From Chaetoderma sp. LZ-2023a (taxonomy: Eukaryota; Mollusca; Caudofoveata; Chaetodermatida; Chaetodermatidae), in assembly GCA_034401795.1 (NCBI GenBank), contig CM067366.1:75088129-75152128 (forward strand): DNA of 64,000 nucleotides, given 5' to 3'. This document shows positions 11,292 through 23,304 of the stretch, piece after piece. Every line of letters starts with the position of its first letter. Positions within the stretch are counted from its first letter, which is position 1. The position numbers and the translations under genes are program-made. Below the pieces are notes generated by a model. That model did not search any database. It worked only from the letters and a program-made list of their open reading frames with translations, and was not told the DNA's origin.

Positions 11292-12436
11292 AAAAAAAAC
11301 CCTTCCGGTTGCCGTGTGGAGAAGACGGAAAGAATAAATTTCTCCCAATCTTATCGACAATTATCGTCGTCATCCTTGTTATTGTGCAATAGTTTTAATA
11401 ATAATACTTTTAATTGCTGTCCGGAAGTACTTTTATCGTCTTATTTATTAACTTTGACTGTGATTCTTGACGTATCTTGTGATATCATGCCTTACTAGTC
11501 GAAATAAAAAATAATCGGTACGACGCCATATTGAACTGCGCCTGTCACCAAAAAAATCAACAACTCATAAATCTATGTATCGTCGCTAGATTCAGACAAA
11601 TAAGTGAAATTCGGTCTGCCAAAACACAGCATAACATCTAGATTGTGTGTCACAGCAAGAAGACGATTTTAACATGCTCAATCTGCCAAAATCGGTGTTT
11701 AAAGCTGAACCGTCATCAGAAAGTCAGCAAAATCGTAACTGAAAGTTTTTAAACCTTCACATAATCACCACCTTTTAAACATCTTCAGAACCATATGATC
11801 AAGATTTTTATCTTCATCTTCATACAAGTATCGTATCTACTATCGACACAGTTTTAATCTTCATCAAATAAAAGTTTTAAATTGTTGTTTTAAAATAAAG
11901 CTGTTGCCAGAATAAAGCCGAACTCATATTTTAAAAATTGAACTCATATTTTTAAAGTCTTCAGACGTGTCCACTTTTAGTCTTCAAAAGTTTTTTAATC
12001 ATCTTCGGAAGTTCGAGCAGTATAAGCAGTGTTTTTTTAAATTCATAAAACTTTGCCTCTAAAGCAGAACTCTCTACCATACGAATAAAACTGAAGTGTT
12101 TTCCTTACATCCTCCATCTCAAATTTAGCAAGTCTTTAGCTGCAGCCAGAAATATGTAGCACAAATTCGCAGTCGCCTACAACCAGCCATACCTCGTGCA
12201 ATTGATGGTGTCCAGACCACGCTTCAGCGACCATCATAGTGTCACATTCATTGACCTGCATTCTGAACATTGCAACCCACGGCCAGCCCCTGCAGACAGC
12301 TGGACCAGCGTTTGAAGTATCCTTACCTACGCACGCCTCTACCGAAGTCCATATAAGGTAGGATCTAATCATTATTAACTGATAATTTGCAAAAGAACAT
12401 TCCTGTCTACTCTACCACTAGAGAATCCCACTCACC

Positions 12437-14377
12437 ATGGAGGTAGCCAAATCCATCAGTGAAGCAACTCCAAACACCAGGGTACGTCAACTCCCAAAAA
12501 CGTATTCACCTTCAGTTCCTAAAGGGAACGGAGATAATTATCGTTAAATGGGTTTCAGATTAAATAAGGCGAAGGCTATGAAGAAGAAAATAAATGCAGC
12601 AAACCGGTCTTGTCCTATCGACATTCAATATAAGCCCAGAAATCTTGTCATAGACCTCTCTGCAGCTGCTTATGAAGCCTACAGAGTTGCGATTACCAAC
12701 CATCTGAACGACAATACCAAGATATCGTGTAACACTACCTACAAAAGAGATCGTGATGGCCTTACTATCGAAGACTCCATTGCAGTCAGACCCATGTGGG
12801 ATGGCCGCCAACTCTTTAGAGTCAATCTCTACCATACTCAGGGTAAGGTGGTCATAAATGGTGTTAGCCTACACCAGTTCATATCTATAGACTTGCCTCA
12901 CATTATAACAGCAATAAATAGCACCTCAAACCTAGACGAGGTAAATGACCAAATCCGGGAATTCTGCCACAGATACCTGATAAACCAGTCATCCAGTACC
13001 AAGGACAATGACTTGCGCCATTCTCCGCCATCAATTCAGTCAGGCAGTAATCCTAGTATCAGTACATCTCAGCTATGGTCATCCAACCTCACCTTGAACA
13101 ACCATATGACAGCTAGCCCAAAACAGCCAGATCATGACACAAATTCTGTTGAAATCATCATCACTAAGACTACCGGCAATCCTAGCAAGAGGAAGGAACC
13201 AGTATCTAGTCCACTCACGCCAATGACTCCTGGAAATAGTGCCTTAACGGGACCAACTTCATCTCATACGTGTCCAGCAAATCTGAACACCTCCAATGAC
13301 AATGCCGACACCTCGGACTCGTGCCTACACTGTCAACAACACGTTCTATCCAGCGCTGTATTATGCGAGACATGTGACAACTGGATACATTATCGTTGCG
13401 AAGGCTTATCTCCAAGCGCAGTTACAAAACTGGAACAAGATAAACATCCATACACATGCTCCTCTTGCTCACTTTTGTTAGAACAGGACACCAGAGAAGA
13501 TGAAGTAGCGAAAATACCAAGCCCGTCCGATCACGATCAGCTGAACCAAACAGCCCAGCGATGCGATGTGCCACCCAGAAACGAAACTGTCATCACAGGT
13601 GAAACTATAGCACTTAGTGCTCCCATCCCAGAAGATGCAGCAAAAAACTAAAATGTCAATTCCACAGACTCGCTGATAAGATCACTGTCACTCGAAGCCA
13701 AAGAAAAGCAGTTAAAAGCTCAGGAAAGGTCGCTAAAAGCTAAACAAATCCAGCTCAACAAACAGCAGGAGGAATTCAGTGAGCAATCATCCCGCCTTGA
13801 AGAACTTATGTCAATAGTCAGTAACCTAGAGTCCAAGATTAACACTCTGTCAGAAGAGAACCGCCTACTAAAACTTAAAGTGGTGTCTCAAAATGACATA
13901 CAAACCTTGGCAAATGCTCCATCTCAGACACCTTATTCTCCATACGGCTATATGTGTCCACCATGGTTACTTCCAGCATCAGGCTTCCAGTGTTTTTCAC
14001 CACCTCAGCCGCCACATCTTGGGTTTCCTCCGCCACCACCCCCAGCAGCTGGATACCGGAATTTTCCACAATCTCAGCCGCCTCTAGCAGCGGGGTACCA
14101 GAGCTTTCCATCACCTCAGCCACCAGCACCAGCTGGATACCAGAGCTTTCCACCATGGCCACCTATCCCACCATGCTGTCACCAAAACCACTATATGAGT
14201 CAACCTAATGTACCATCTCATTCAGGTCATATGGACACCCTGGTTGCGTCACTGACAACATTAACTACCGCTCTGATCGCAAATGTCACTAACAGTACTA
14301 TGCAACTGCAGAAACCTAATAGGCGGGTAACTTCGGAAGAGTCTCACACCAGAATCAAACTAGACAGAAGGATTTGA
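12437..14377 (+). pseudogene. LINE-A ORF1 (PHD finger, coiled coil, Pro-rich)
   Basis: The ATG at 12437 has a strong context (CACCATGG) and is in frame with the rest, so I take it as the original start. In-frame TAA codons lie at 12545-12547 and 13649-13651. About residues 90-160 form a conserved LINE ORF1 segment (FRVNLYHTQGKVVINGVSLH), also seen in LINE-B. Residues about 295-345 are a C4HC3 PHD finger: CLHC, CETC, NWIHYRC, CSSC. After the second stop come a charged coiled coil (EAKEKQLKAQERSLKAKQ) and a Pro/Gly/Tyr-rich repeat (AAGYQSFPSPQPP). In such LINEs ORF1 is the RNA-binding chaperone; the PHD finger is presumed to bind protein or chromatin. Confidence 0.85.
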
Positions 14378-17300
14378 ACAAACCATCAACAACATTGCCA
14401 ATGACACTGTCCGATTCCACATGCAAACTCTACCAGAATGAATCTCAGCCAGTGCCTAGCAACGGGCTACAGGATGCAGCTTCCAACTGTCGCGTAGTCG
14501 TCAAACCAGTAGCTGTAAATATAACGAGCGAAAGTCAAGCTCTGTCAGAAAGTCATCAAAACCAAGACGTACCCTCCAGAGTCATAGCCACAAATAATCA
14601 GACCAATAAATCAGAGGTTCTTCATCTTCTAACTCCGACAGACGAACAGTCAGCGCCTGTGTTTGACAATAATAATGAGTCAGAAAGAACATTCCCGCCA
14701 AATACCTAACCAATCATCCACAGATAAACAATATTGCAGTGAACAAGCCTCGCTAGATAACAACTAACAGCAAGTCTCACCGGCTCCAAGTAACATTCAT
14801 TTTTTAGTCTCCTCAGGGGACAGACAATCCACCACCCCACAGAAACGACTAGACACTACACATCTCTCTGATGTATACCTAAGGATTGTTTCCTGTAACA
14901 TTGAAAATATCACCAGCAACATCGCCTATGTGGAGGAGCTATTGAAAGGAAACCAAACCATCCTCTGCCTCCAGGAACATTGGCTCTTTAACTACCAAGC
15001 AGATCATATTTGCAAAGCATTTCCATCACATGAAGCAGCCATAAAGTGTTCAGACGATGATGACCCTCTACCTCCCTCGTATAGACCTAGAGGTAAAGGC
15101 GGGGTTGCAGTCATCTGGCATAAAGATCTGTCATGGAAAATTGAAGTATTACCGGATGGCAGTAACAGAGTCCTAGCAATACGCATAAGTACAGAGGAAA
15201 CACCCTTAGTTCTCATTACCACCTATCTGCCTTGCCAAGGCTCTTCAGACCAATACAACTATAAAAGCATCTTGGATGAAGTTTTTGAAATTCGAGAACA
15301 GTACAGTGATGTACTTTTTAAGGAATTCTGCACTTCTGCAGCCTTCAGTGTCTGATAAAACCACAGATTGCCCAACATATTACCACTTTTCAGGGAACAT
15401 TACATCCCATATTGACCACTTCATTGAACCGACGGATCAAGAAACAATAATCACAGATATTGTAGTTCACACAAGAAACGTTATTAACCAGAGTGCACAC
15501 GACTCAGTCACTGCAACCTTATCACTAACAATACTCCCAGGGAGGGTAAAGAAGATAAACTGCCCTCCGCAACCACGCGTTAATTGGTCAAAAGCAAATC
15601 TGGAGAATTACAAGTCATTGACTACGACCAGACTTACCAAGGTCTTAAAGGACTGCCCGCCAGACACTTCTCCAGATATCATACTTCAAGCCACTAACTC
15701 TATTCTAAAGAAGACCACTCTTCAGTGTGATCCTACATATGCTAAACCTCCTCGCCGTAGGACAACAACTAAATGGAACTCGGCACTAAAACCGCTAGTC
15801 TCTAAAGCGAAAGCTGCGCACTGGGCCTAGAAGAAGGGAGGCCGTCCTACAGACAAAGTCAACCATTTAACTAATAACAGGATGCCCTACGTCATGCTCA
15901 ACGCCAACTGTCAGCTGACTTGCGTAACAATCTTCACAGTGCTATCATGTACATGTCAACACATGACAAACAATCCATATTTAAACTTGTACGTAAACAT
16001 CGACCTGGTAGCAGAGCATCAAAAATGTCAGCCATCGACTTCAAGCAGTTCTCTTCAAGAATATCAGAATATCAGAAACTGAAGGGTGGGCCAACTACTT
16101 TGAGGATTTGGCTACTGCCAAGCATCATCCTAGTTTCAGTGAAGACGCAAACAACTCTGCTAACATGATCCATGCTCTCCTTAGCTCGTTGCCATCAAAC
16201 GAAAATGCTGTTCAACTGCTCACAGAAGCTGACACAGAGACATATTGATTCAATGAAAAAGGGTAAAGCTGCAGACTCATTTGGCCTATCGGCGGAGCAT
16301 GTGAAGTTTGCCTCTGAGGAAGTAATAAGTGTCATCACATGTCTAATTAACGGAATACTGAAACGGGGGACGATTCCAGATGGTATGAAATTGCGCATCG
16401 TATCACCAATCTTGAAGAAAGGAAAACCAGCAAACAATCCAGACAGCTACAGGCGTATTACGGTTACATCCCTTTTAAGCAAGTTGCTAGAGAAAGAACT
16501 TCTGAAACGGTCAAGGGCAGTCTTGGACCCAGAACAAAACAAGCTGCAATTTGGATTCACCAATAGATGCGCTTCTACTCATGCAGCCTTCTTGCTTACT
16601 GAATGCTTAGCTGAGGCAAAAGATAGTGCGTTGCCACTGCTTATTACATTCATGGATGCTTCAAAAGCGTTTGACATAGTCTGGCACAAAAGCATGCTGA
16701 ATGCAGCCTCTACTCAAGGACTAGATGGCAGACTATGGGAGCTATTTAACAGCATGTATACCGGCATCACATCAGTAATCTAGTGGCAGGGGAATGTATC
16801 TAGAGCCTTCATTGAAGAACTCGGCATCAGACAGGGCGCATACACATCTCCTGATCTCTTCAAACAATGTAGCAACCCATTACTGAATAAACTGACAGCT
16901 CATCCAGGTGCATTTCGCATTGGTTCTATTCCTACTGGCGCCATCATGTGTGCAGACGACCTGGCCATTATCTCCAGGAGTGCCTTTCAAATGCAGCAAC
17001 TATTGAATATTGCAGAGCTCGATGCATCAAACGAGCGATACCTGTTTAGCACAGCAAAGACCAAAGCTATGGTCCCAAAAACAGCACCTGGTAAATCTTC
17101 AGATACAGTTCTTCATCTTAATGGAGCTGAATTGGAACTTTCCCCAGAGGAAACACATTTGGGAATTCACAGATCAAATAATGTAAAAAACAAGTCAACA
17201 ATCGTTGCACGTATTGACTCAGCACGCCGAGCAGCATACTCGCTGATGGGCGCCGGAATGCACGGTCTTAATGGGATCAACCCAATGACATCCATCAAGC

Positions 17301-18350
17301 TATGGGAGATCTATATCACACCAATCCTTCTACATGGCTTAGAAGCAGTTGTGCTCTCAAACAGCGAAGTCCAAATGCTGGAGGACTACCACAGACGGAC
17401 TTTAAAAAGACTGCAGCATCTACCTGCCTCAACCGCTAATGCTGCTGTTTACCTGCTCCTTGGCGTTATCCCAATTGAAGGTCAAATCCATAAGAGAATA
17501 CCGACACTTTCTCAATATGCTGCGACGACCTGACTCAATTGAAGCATTAGTTATTAGATGACAGTTGGCAGTCAAAAGCTACAACTCCCATAGCTGGGTG
17601 ATTGTTGTTAGAAAGCTCCTGATTCAGTATAAGCTTCCATCAGCGTTCAACCATCTAAAATCCCAACCTACAAAATGTTCCTGGAAGAAGCTGTTGCATG
17701 CTAATGTGAATAACTACTGGCTAGAAATCCTACTCGAGGAAGCTGCAGCGAAAGTAACATTGGGATACATCAACTTATTGTCCTGCAAAATAGGAAGTTG
17801 CCACTCAGTCTGGAATATGGCAAACACTGATACCCTTACGGTCATCAAAGCAACAGTTAAAGCAAAGTTGCTCACTCAGCGCTACAACTTGTATGCCGGC
17901 TCTACTCAAAACCGTGCCTCTAACACTGATTGTCCACTCTGCGAATCTGAACCAGAGACCACTGAACATTTCCTTCTTAATTGTCCATGTCTGGAAGAAA
18001 CCCGCAAACCACTCATCAACAAGATTGAACACATCATGTTAGCCGGTAACCTCCAAACCTTGAAAGAATGTCAGCAGGACAACATCGTTAGACTAATTCT
18101 CGACACCTCCCATACATTCACTAAATGCAATCCGCTCGCGATCATGCTAGAGGAGGCCACCCGTGACCTCTGTTTCAAGCTGCACCACAAGAGATCTTGC
18201 ATACTAACTGGAAAGTCTCAGTACCCTATATTTCGTCCAAGAAGGCATGATAACACAACGCGACAAAATCAACATTTTACATTAGCAAGGAACTTAGTGC
18301 CGGCTGGTGGTTCTCCTAGAACAGAGAGGAGCGATTTACAGAACAAGTAA
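14374..18350 (+). pseudogene. LINE-A ORF2 (endonuclease, RT), broken
   Basis: A Ser/Gln-rich leader (14374-14709) precedes the endonuclease (about 14880-15355: RIVSCNIENIT, LCLQEHWL, KGGVAVIWHK). The endonuclease loses its catalytic GDxN region: EQYSDV runs straight into LFKEFC, so roughly 100 or more bases are deleted near 15310. RT follows (16172-17533): GKAADSFGLSAEHVK, FMDASKAFD, IRQGAYTSP and MCADDLAII, where CADD is the catalytic motif. An in-frame TAG sits near 16781. A frame change near 17540 leads into the C-terminal domain (17565-18350) with a CCHC-type motif, CPLCESEPETTEHFLLNCP. It would reverse-transcribe its own RNA at a nicked target if intact; it cannot do so now. Confidence 0.85.
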
Positions 18351-18371
18351 CAAGCAAGTAACAAGTAAGAC

Positions 18372-19337
18372 TCGCTGCTGGGCAGAGCGTTCGCGCTGTT
18401 GCTCGACATTTTAATGTTCACGCCTCAACCATTTCCCGTCTCCGCCAACGTGAGCAGGAAACTGGACATGTTAATGACCGACCACGATCTGGCAGACCGA
18501 GAGCAACAACACCACGAGAAGATCGCTACTTAGTGACGTCATTACGACGTCACAGGTTTGAGACTGCGGCGCCGCTGTCCCGTAATTTGCATACCGCTAC
18601 CGGCACTACAGTGCATCCACAAACTGTGCAAAACAGACTCCATGATGCTGGACTGCCTGCCCGTCGTCCACTTGTTGCTGTTCCGCTTACAGAGCGTCAC
18701 ATCGAGAATCGGTTTGCATGGGCAAGAACTCATCAGCGATGGCGTGCTCAACAATGGAGCCACGTTTTGTTCAGTGATGAGTCGAGGTTTTGTGTGGATG
18801 TGGCGGATGGTAGGCAACGGGTTTGGCGACATTTAGGAGAACGGCATGATGCAGCCAACATCATTCAGCACGACAGATTCGGTGGCGGCAGTGTCATGGT
18901 GTGGGCTGGAATCCATGAAAATTGTAAAACAGATCTTATTGTGATTCGCGGAAATTTAATGGCTCAACGTTAATGTTAAGAAGTTGTCGCCCATGTTGTC
19001 ATCTCTTTTATGCAACATCATGCAGACTTTATGTTCCAGCAAGACAACGGCCGTCCTCATTCAGCTAGGGTCACCAGTGATTTCCTTGAGGCTAACAACG
19101 TTCCGGTGTTGGACTGGCCAGTGCGATCACCTGTCTCCTATCGAACACGTGTGGGACATTCTTGGCCGTATGGTGCGTGAGAACCATCCACATCTTCACA
19201 ACGTGCGGGAGCTGGAAACTGCACTGCTCCAGGAATGGGATGCGATTCCTCTTCGTGACATCAGGTGCTTAATTCGAAGCATGAGAAAGCGATGTACGGC
19301 GGTGGTTAATGCGCACGGATGTCACAACCGGTATTGA
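18372..19337 (+). pseudogene. Tc1 transposase, main piece
   Basis: Continues the gene begun at 11237. It has a helix-turn-helix (LAAGQSVRAVARHFNVHAST), the GRPR linker (RPRSGRPRATT), and the catalytic blocks VLFSDESRF, FQQDNGRPHSA and IEHVWDILGRMV. The spacing of the last two acidic residues fits DD34E, the Tc1 subtype. Stops and frameshifts near 18970 and 19130 break it. The stop is at 19335-19337, followed by Tc1 3' UTR to the Sola-like insertion at 19499. Confidence 0.9.
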
Positions 19338-19764
19338 CAGCTCAGTGTCATTATTTAAATTGGACCCTTCCGTTGAATGATACCGTGTTAAAGGCGCGAT
19401 GCTAGCATTACAGTAACAAGACTGTTGTTCAAATTGGAAAATGACCTATCAATTAAATAATATATTTGAATCAATTTATTGTTTTTGTTAAATAACATCG
19501 TCAGCCAAGAATTAACTAGTTCTATCTGCATTTTTGGTGAAAATGAGTTCTATTTATATTTCACTTATAAAGTTAACTAGGTTTATCTACAACCAGCACT
19601 CTTAGCTATAGGCTTAATATGTAATAGTTTATTATTGTTGTTGCATAGGTCTATCACAATTTTCAGAATTTTCTTCAGTATTAAGTAGGTGTATCTACAG
19701 CTAAGCCAGTAACAGGCGAGTGTTCACGTCACGTGGTGGAATATTCTGTAACTAACATCAAAAA

Positions 19765-19850
19765 ATGTCGGACAATGATGTAGTGCCGCCAAGAAAACGC
19801 ACGAGGCCTGAAGCATATACTAATGACCAGTTACTGGCCATATTTCAGAG
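19765..19850 (+). CDS. Sola-like transposase, exon 1
   Basis: An ATG at 19765 opens 28 codons (MSDNDVVPPRKRTRPEAYTN, then DQLLAIFQ) and runs into a consensus donor AG|GTAAGT at 19851. The basic PPRKRTR stretch could be a nuclear localisation signal. It leaves two bases that complete an Arg codon with the first base of exon 2 at 20795. The intron is 944 bp and full of microsatellite. Confidence 0.65.
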
Positions 19851-20459
19851 GTAAGTTGATGGTCTTAATTTTAGCACATATGTATGTCTAAATATTTTAG
19901 TAATTCCACACAATTACGCCGTAAAAATCACAAGTGAGAATTCCTCTGTCATGACCTAGATAACACCATGCTGAGTTTGCAAATAAACCTAGTTAATTCT
20001 CATAGAATGCAGAACTTTTTACCGGTTTCACTGATTCATCTGCAACAGCAGCAGAAACATCAGCTACAGCAATATTATTATTATTATTATTATTATTATT
20101 ATCGACACCACCGCTGCCACTGCACCACCACCACATACCATGAGCATCATCAGCAGCAGTAGTCGTTTTCATTTATTTATTGACGCACTGGCACGGGATG
20201 GAATCGATCGCTGCGCTTATCACACTGGTGGATGCAGTCGTGAGATTGGTTTGTTGGACAGCATTGTCCCGGTGGTGATTCGATCCGGCATACTGCAACA
20301 CCGCATAGCATCAGGTTATCCAGCAAGTTTCCCCTCGGCCACCGCACCCACGTGCTAAACTTCCCGAAACACTGACGAATTCTTATGGTGACTATCTGCA
20401 ACTGCAACCACAGCAACATTGTTGTTGTTGTTGTAGTTCTTGTAGATTCCGCTGCCACA

Positions 20460-20507
20460 ACAAAAGCAGCAGCAGTAGCAGCGGTAGTAGTAGTGGTAGT
20501 AGTAGTG

Positions 20508-20553
<46 letters not shown>

Positions 20554-20583
20554 AGTAGTAGTAGTAGTAGTAGTAGTAGTAGC

Positions 20584-20630
<47 letters not shown>

Positions 20631-20635
20631 CAGTG

Positions 20636-20720
<85 letters not shown>

Positions 20721-20724
20721 CAAC
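20460..20724. repeat. (TAG)n compound microsatellite
   Basis: About 265 bp of nearly pure AGT/TAG units with rare GGT and AGC variants, inside the intron of the Sola-like transposase. A shorter ATT run lies at 20072-20101. Long open frames of poly-Val, poly-Leu and poly-Tyr here are artefacts of the repeat. Confidence 0.95.
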
Positions 20725-20794
20725 AACAGCCGCAGTAGTAATGGTAGCAGTAGTAGCGCATGTTCTACAACATAATTTTAATTTTTCCTTGCAG

Positions 20795-22651
20795 GCCAAG
20801 AAGTGGTGATGATGTGTCCAGCAGCGAGAATGATGATGACCCGGATTATGATCAGGATACTGAAATTGATGCCGTGATGCTGGCGGTGGTGGTGTTGGTG
20901 GTGATCAGGATGTTCGTTCGACAGCTCGCCCACGTCATAAGCAAACAGGCACGGTTCTGACGCGCAAAAGAAAACATGACCCGATGGCATGGAAGTGTAA
21001 CATTCGTAGAACACTTAGACAAACTGGGAGGCAATACACTGATGGTCGGGGGAAGTTGCAACCAGACAGATTTGTTACATGCAAAAAGGACTGTAGTAAG
21101 TGTAAGTTAAAATGCAATTTAAATATTAATGAAACTGATAGATCAGATATATTTAAGGAATTTTGGACACTAACTGACAATGAGAAAATGCATTTTTATG
21201 GCAAAACTACAGTGAAGGACACAACAAAGAGGTCAACAGTAGCAGCTGGCCACCTCAGTCGTAAGAAAAGCAGTTTCACATACTACTTGCCATGCCATGG
21301 TACAAATATTCGTGTTTGTAAGGTATTCTATTTAACAACGTTGGCCATTAGTCAGAAACGCGTTTTTACATATCATTCATCAAAACATGTCATCGGTGGA
21401 ACACCAAAGCGTCTTCTGTGGGGACAAAGTGCTAACAATATGGTACCACCAGGCTTTAAGGATGGAATACGGGAGCATATAAACTCGATTCCCCGGATTG
21501 TATCACATTACTGTAGGGCAGACACCAAGAAAGAATATTTTGACCGTGGCCTTTCTATTGCTCTTCTCTATGAAAAGTATACTGCTAAATGCATTGAAGC
21601 AGGTAAAACACCGGGAAAACTGCACATGTACAGGCACATATTCAATTACGAGTTCAATATTGAATTCCAAACTCCTAAAAAGGATAGATGTGATGCGTGT
21701 GAAGCAATGAAAATGAATAAACAGCCTAGTGAGGAAGAGAAAGTAGCTCGTGAGAAACATTTGACAGGCAAGATAGAAACTAAGAATGAAAGAGACAATG
21801 ATAGAAATGATAAGGACGGTTTCATTGTTTGCTTTGACTTACAGAATGTATTTGCGTTGCCAACAGCAGACGTTTCTAACTTTTTCTATCGACGAAAGCT
21901 TAATGTAAATCACATGACTGCTCATTGTTCAGCGGATAACAGAGGATATGGCGCGTTGTGGCATGAAGGTCAGAATGGGCGATCTGGAAACGATCTAGCT
22001 AGTTCTGTTATGATGCTACTAGATGCTATTGTGGAGAATAATGTTAATGACCCCAGAATTAAGCACATAACACTTTGGAGCGATTCGTGTGTGCCACAAA
22101 ATCGCAACAGCATATTTTCAACAGCAATTAAAGTATTTATGAAACGCCATCCCGAGGTGCTGTCTATTGTTCAGAAATTCTGTGAGCCAGGACATTCTAT
22201 AATACAAGAGGTGGACAACCTACACAGCCAGATTGAACGGGTTTGTACCACTAGTGAAATATATAGCCCAGTTGGACTGCTAAGACTACTTAAAAAGGTT
22301 CGGAGAAATAAACCCATGAAACTGATACAAATGAAATCTGAATACTTCAAAGATTACCAAGCAATAGCTAAGCAAGGGCAATATCAAAGGATTCCATACA
22401 CTAAGGTCAAGGGCCTCTTGTATAAACAAAATGAACCAAAAGTTGTAAAATATAAGCTGCGCTTTTCCGATGAGTGGATTTCACAAAATGTAATAGAAAG
22501 TAAGACTACTAGAGGTGTAGAATTGTTTCAGATAAGCGATCCTAAGATAGCCAAACCAACGATACTTGCTGCGGCTAAAAAGTCAGACATTAGGGACATG
22601 TTAAAGTTCATGCCACCTGAGGATAGGGCATACATGACTCTACTGGTGTGA
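20795..22651 (+). CDS. Sola-like transposase, exon 2 (one frameshift)
   Basis: The acceptor TTTTTCCTTGCAG ends at 20794. The first about 80 bases (PRSGDDVSSSENDDDPDYDQ, acidic) are in frame with exon 1; one shift near 20875 puts the rest in the frame of the 555-codon open stretch from 20984 to 22651. Features: a Cys cluster (CKKDCSKCKLKC), a C-x2-C motif (KKDRCDACEA), then the likely catalytic acidic blocks CFDLQNVF, LWSDSCVPQNRNS and GHSIIQEVDN. The DLQ / SD..xxQN / EVD order is typical of a DDD/E transposase family common in invertebrates. The long intact frame suggests a fairly recent insertion. The alternative, an uncharacterised non-Sola family with the same 4 bp target, remains open. 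Confidence 0.75.
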
Positions 22652-23304
22652 GATAAAGCACATTCTATATCGACATTGTTATGTTTTCTTATTATGATCA
22701 TTAGGTAGATGTTAATGTAGTAGTATTTTAAACTCTCTGGATACTAATGCTTTATCTAGTAAATTTTTATAAATATGTGTTCGCCTATGTGTAGTTAAGC
22801 TATAATTAAGCTATATTTGATGGCATTTGCAGTACAGAAATGCTCCATTACTTTTGTGTTTGTCCACTGTTGACTGAAAAAATCTTATTTTTGTAGCATT
22901 TAATTACGATTGAAATAAATTAGTAATTATAGTGACTTTTAGCCTAAATTCCCTAGTTATTAGTTGTTTTAACATAAAATGAAAAATAGATACACCTATG
23001 CTAATCTAATATTTTAGAAATTTTAGATTTACATAGGTGTATCTGCAGAACTGGGTCAACATTGGGGATCATGTGACAGCAGATATCAATATGTTGTAAT
23101 ACCCTTCAAGATCAGTAAAGTGGATTTGAACTACAGCAGAAAACTCATTAGGATATCTTGAATACAATAAAAAGTACAGCATGCAAATATTTCAGTAGCA
23201 TTTTACTCAAAACTAGAAAAAGTGTAGATAGAACTAGTTAATTCTCGGCTGACGACATTTAAACAGTAATATTCTCAGTGTTGCTAAACTTTTTTGGTTC
23301 AGTA

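Larger units (their letters stand above)
11292..18366 (+). mobile_element. LINE-A: full-length LINE with PHD-finger ORF1
   Basis: A 7,075 bp insertion into the Tc1 transposase gene, flanked by AAGAC at 11287-11291 and 18367-18371. The layout is a 5' UTR of about 1.1 kb (11292-12436), ORF1 (12437-14377), ORF2 (about 14374-18350) and a short tail of AACAAGY/GTAACAA units (18341-18366). The precise ends show it inserted at full length. It is now inactive: ORF1 has two in-frame stops, and ORF2 has lost part of the endonuclease and carries a stop in RT. Clade within the CR1/I/Jockey group is unresolved. Confidence 0.85.
19499..23254 (+). mobile_element. Sola-like DNA transposon
   Basis: A 3,756 bp insertion flanked by ACAT at 19495-19498 and 23255-23258. 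Its 32 bp inverted ends start CGTCAGCCRAGAATTAACTA and differ at only two positions. Subterminal motifs AGGTGTATCTRCAG (about 19686 and 23034; inverse copy near 22988) and GTTTATCTACA (19580) resemble the inner part of the ends and may be transposase sites. It carries a two-exon transposase gene. A 4 bp duplication and this transposase type are known for the Sola superfamily; the assignment is from memory of the family and needs a database check. Confidence 0.75.
10977..23302 (+). mobile_element. Tc1-like transposon, split by two later insertions
   Basis: Inverted ends CTGARCCAAAAAAGTTTAGC occur at 10977 (reading right) and 23302 (reading left), each flanked by TA, the Tc1/mariner target. Between them lie three Tc1 pieces, 10977-11291, 18372-19498 and 23259-23302, together about 1.49 kb, normal for Tc1. 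The pieces are separated by a LINE (11292-18366) and a Sola-like transposon (19499-23254). The order of events is therefore Tc1 first, then the other two. Both internal junctions are bounded by target duplications, AAGAC and ACAT, which confirm the reconstruction. Confidence 0.9.

Noticed and set aside
20175-20360. G+C-richer insert with GATTCGATCC, like a tRNA-type B box, possible SINE
   Set aside because: No convincing A box at the right distance and no tail or duplication.
20177-20809. Several long frames of poly-Tyr, poly-Leu, poly-Thr and poly-Val
   Set aside because: They are the six-frame readings of a TAG microsatellite in an intron.
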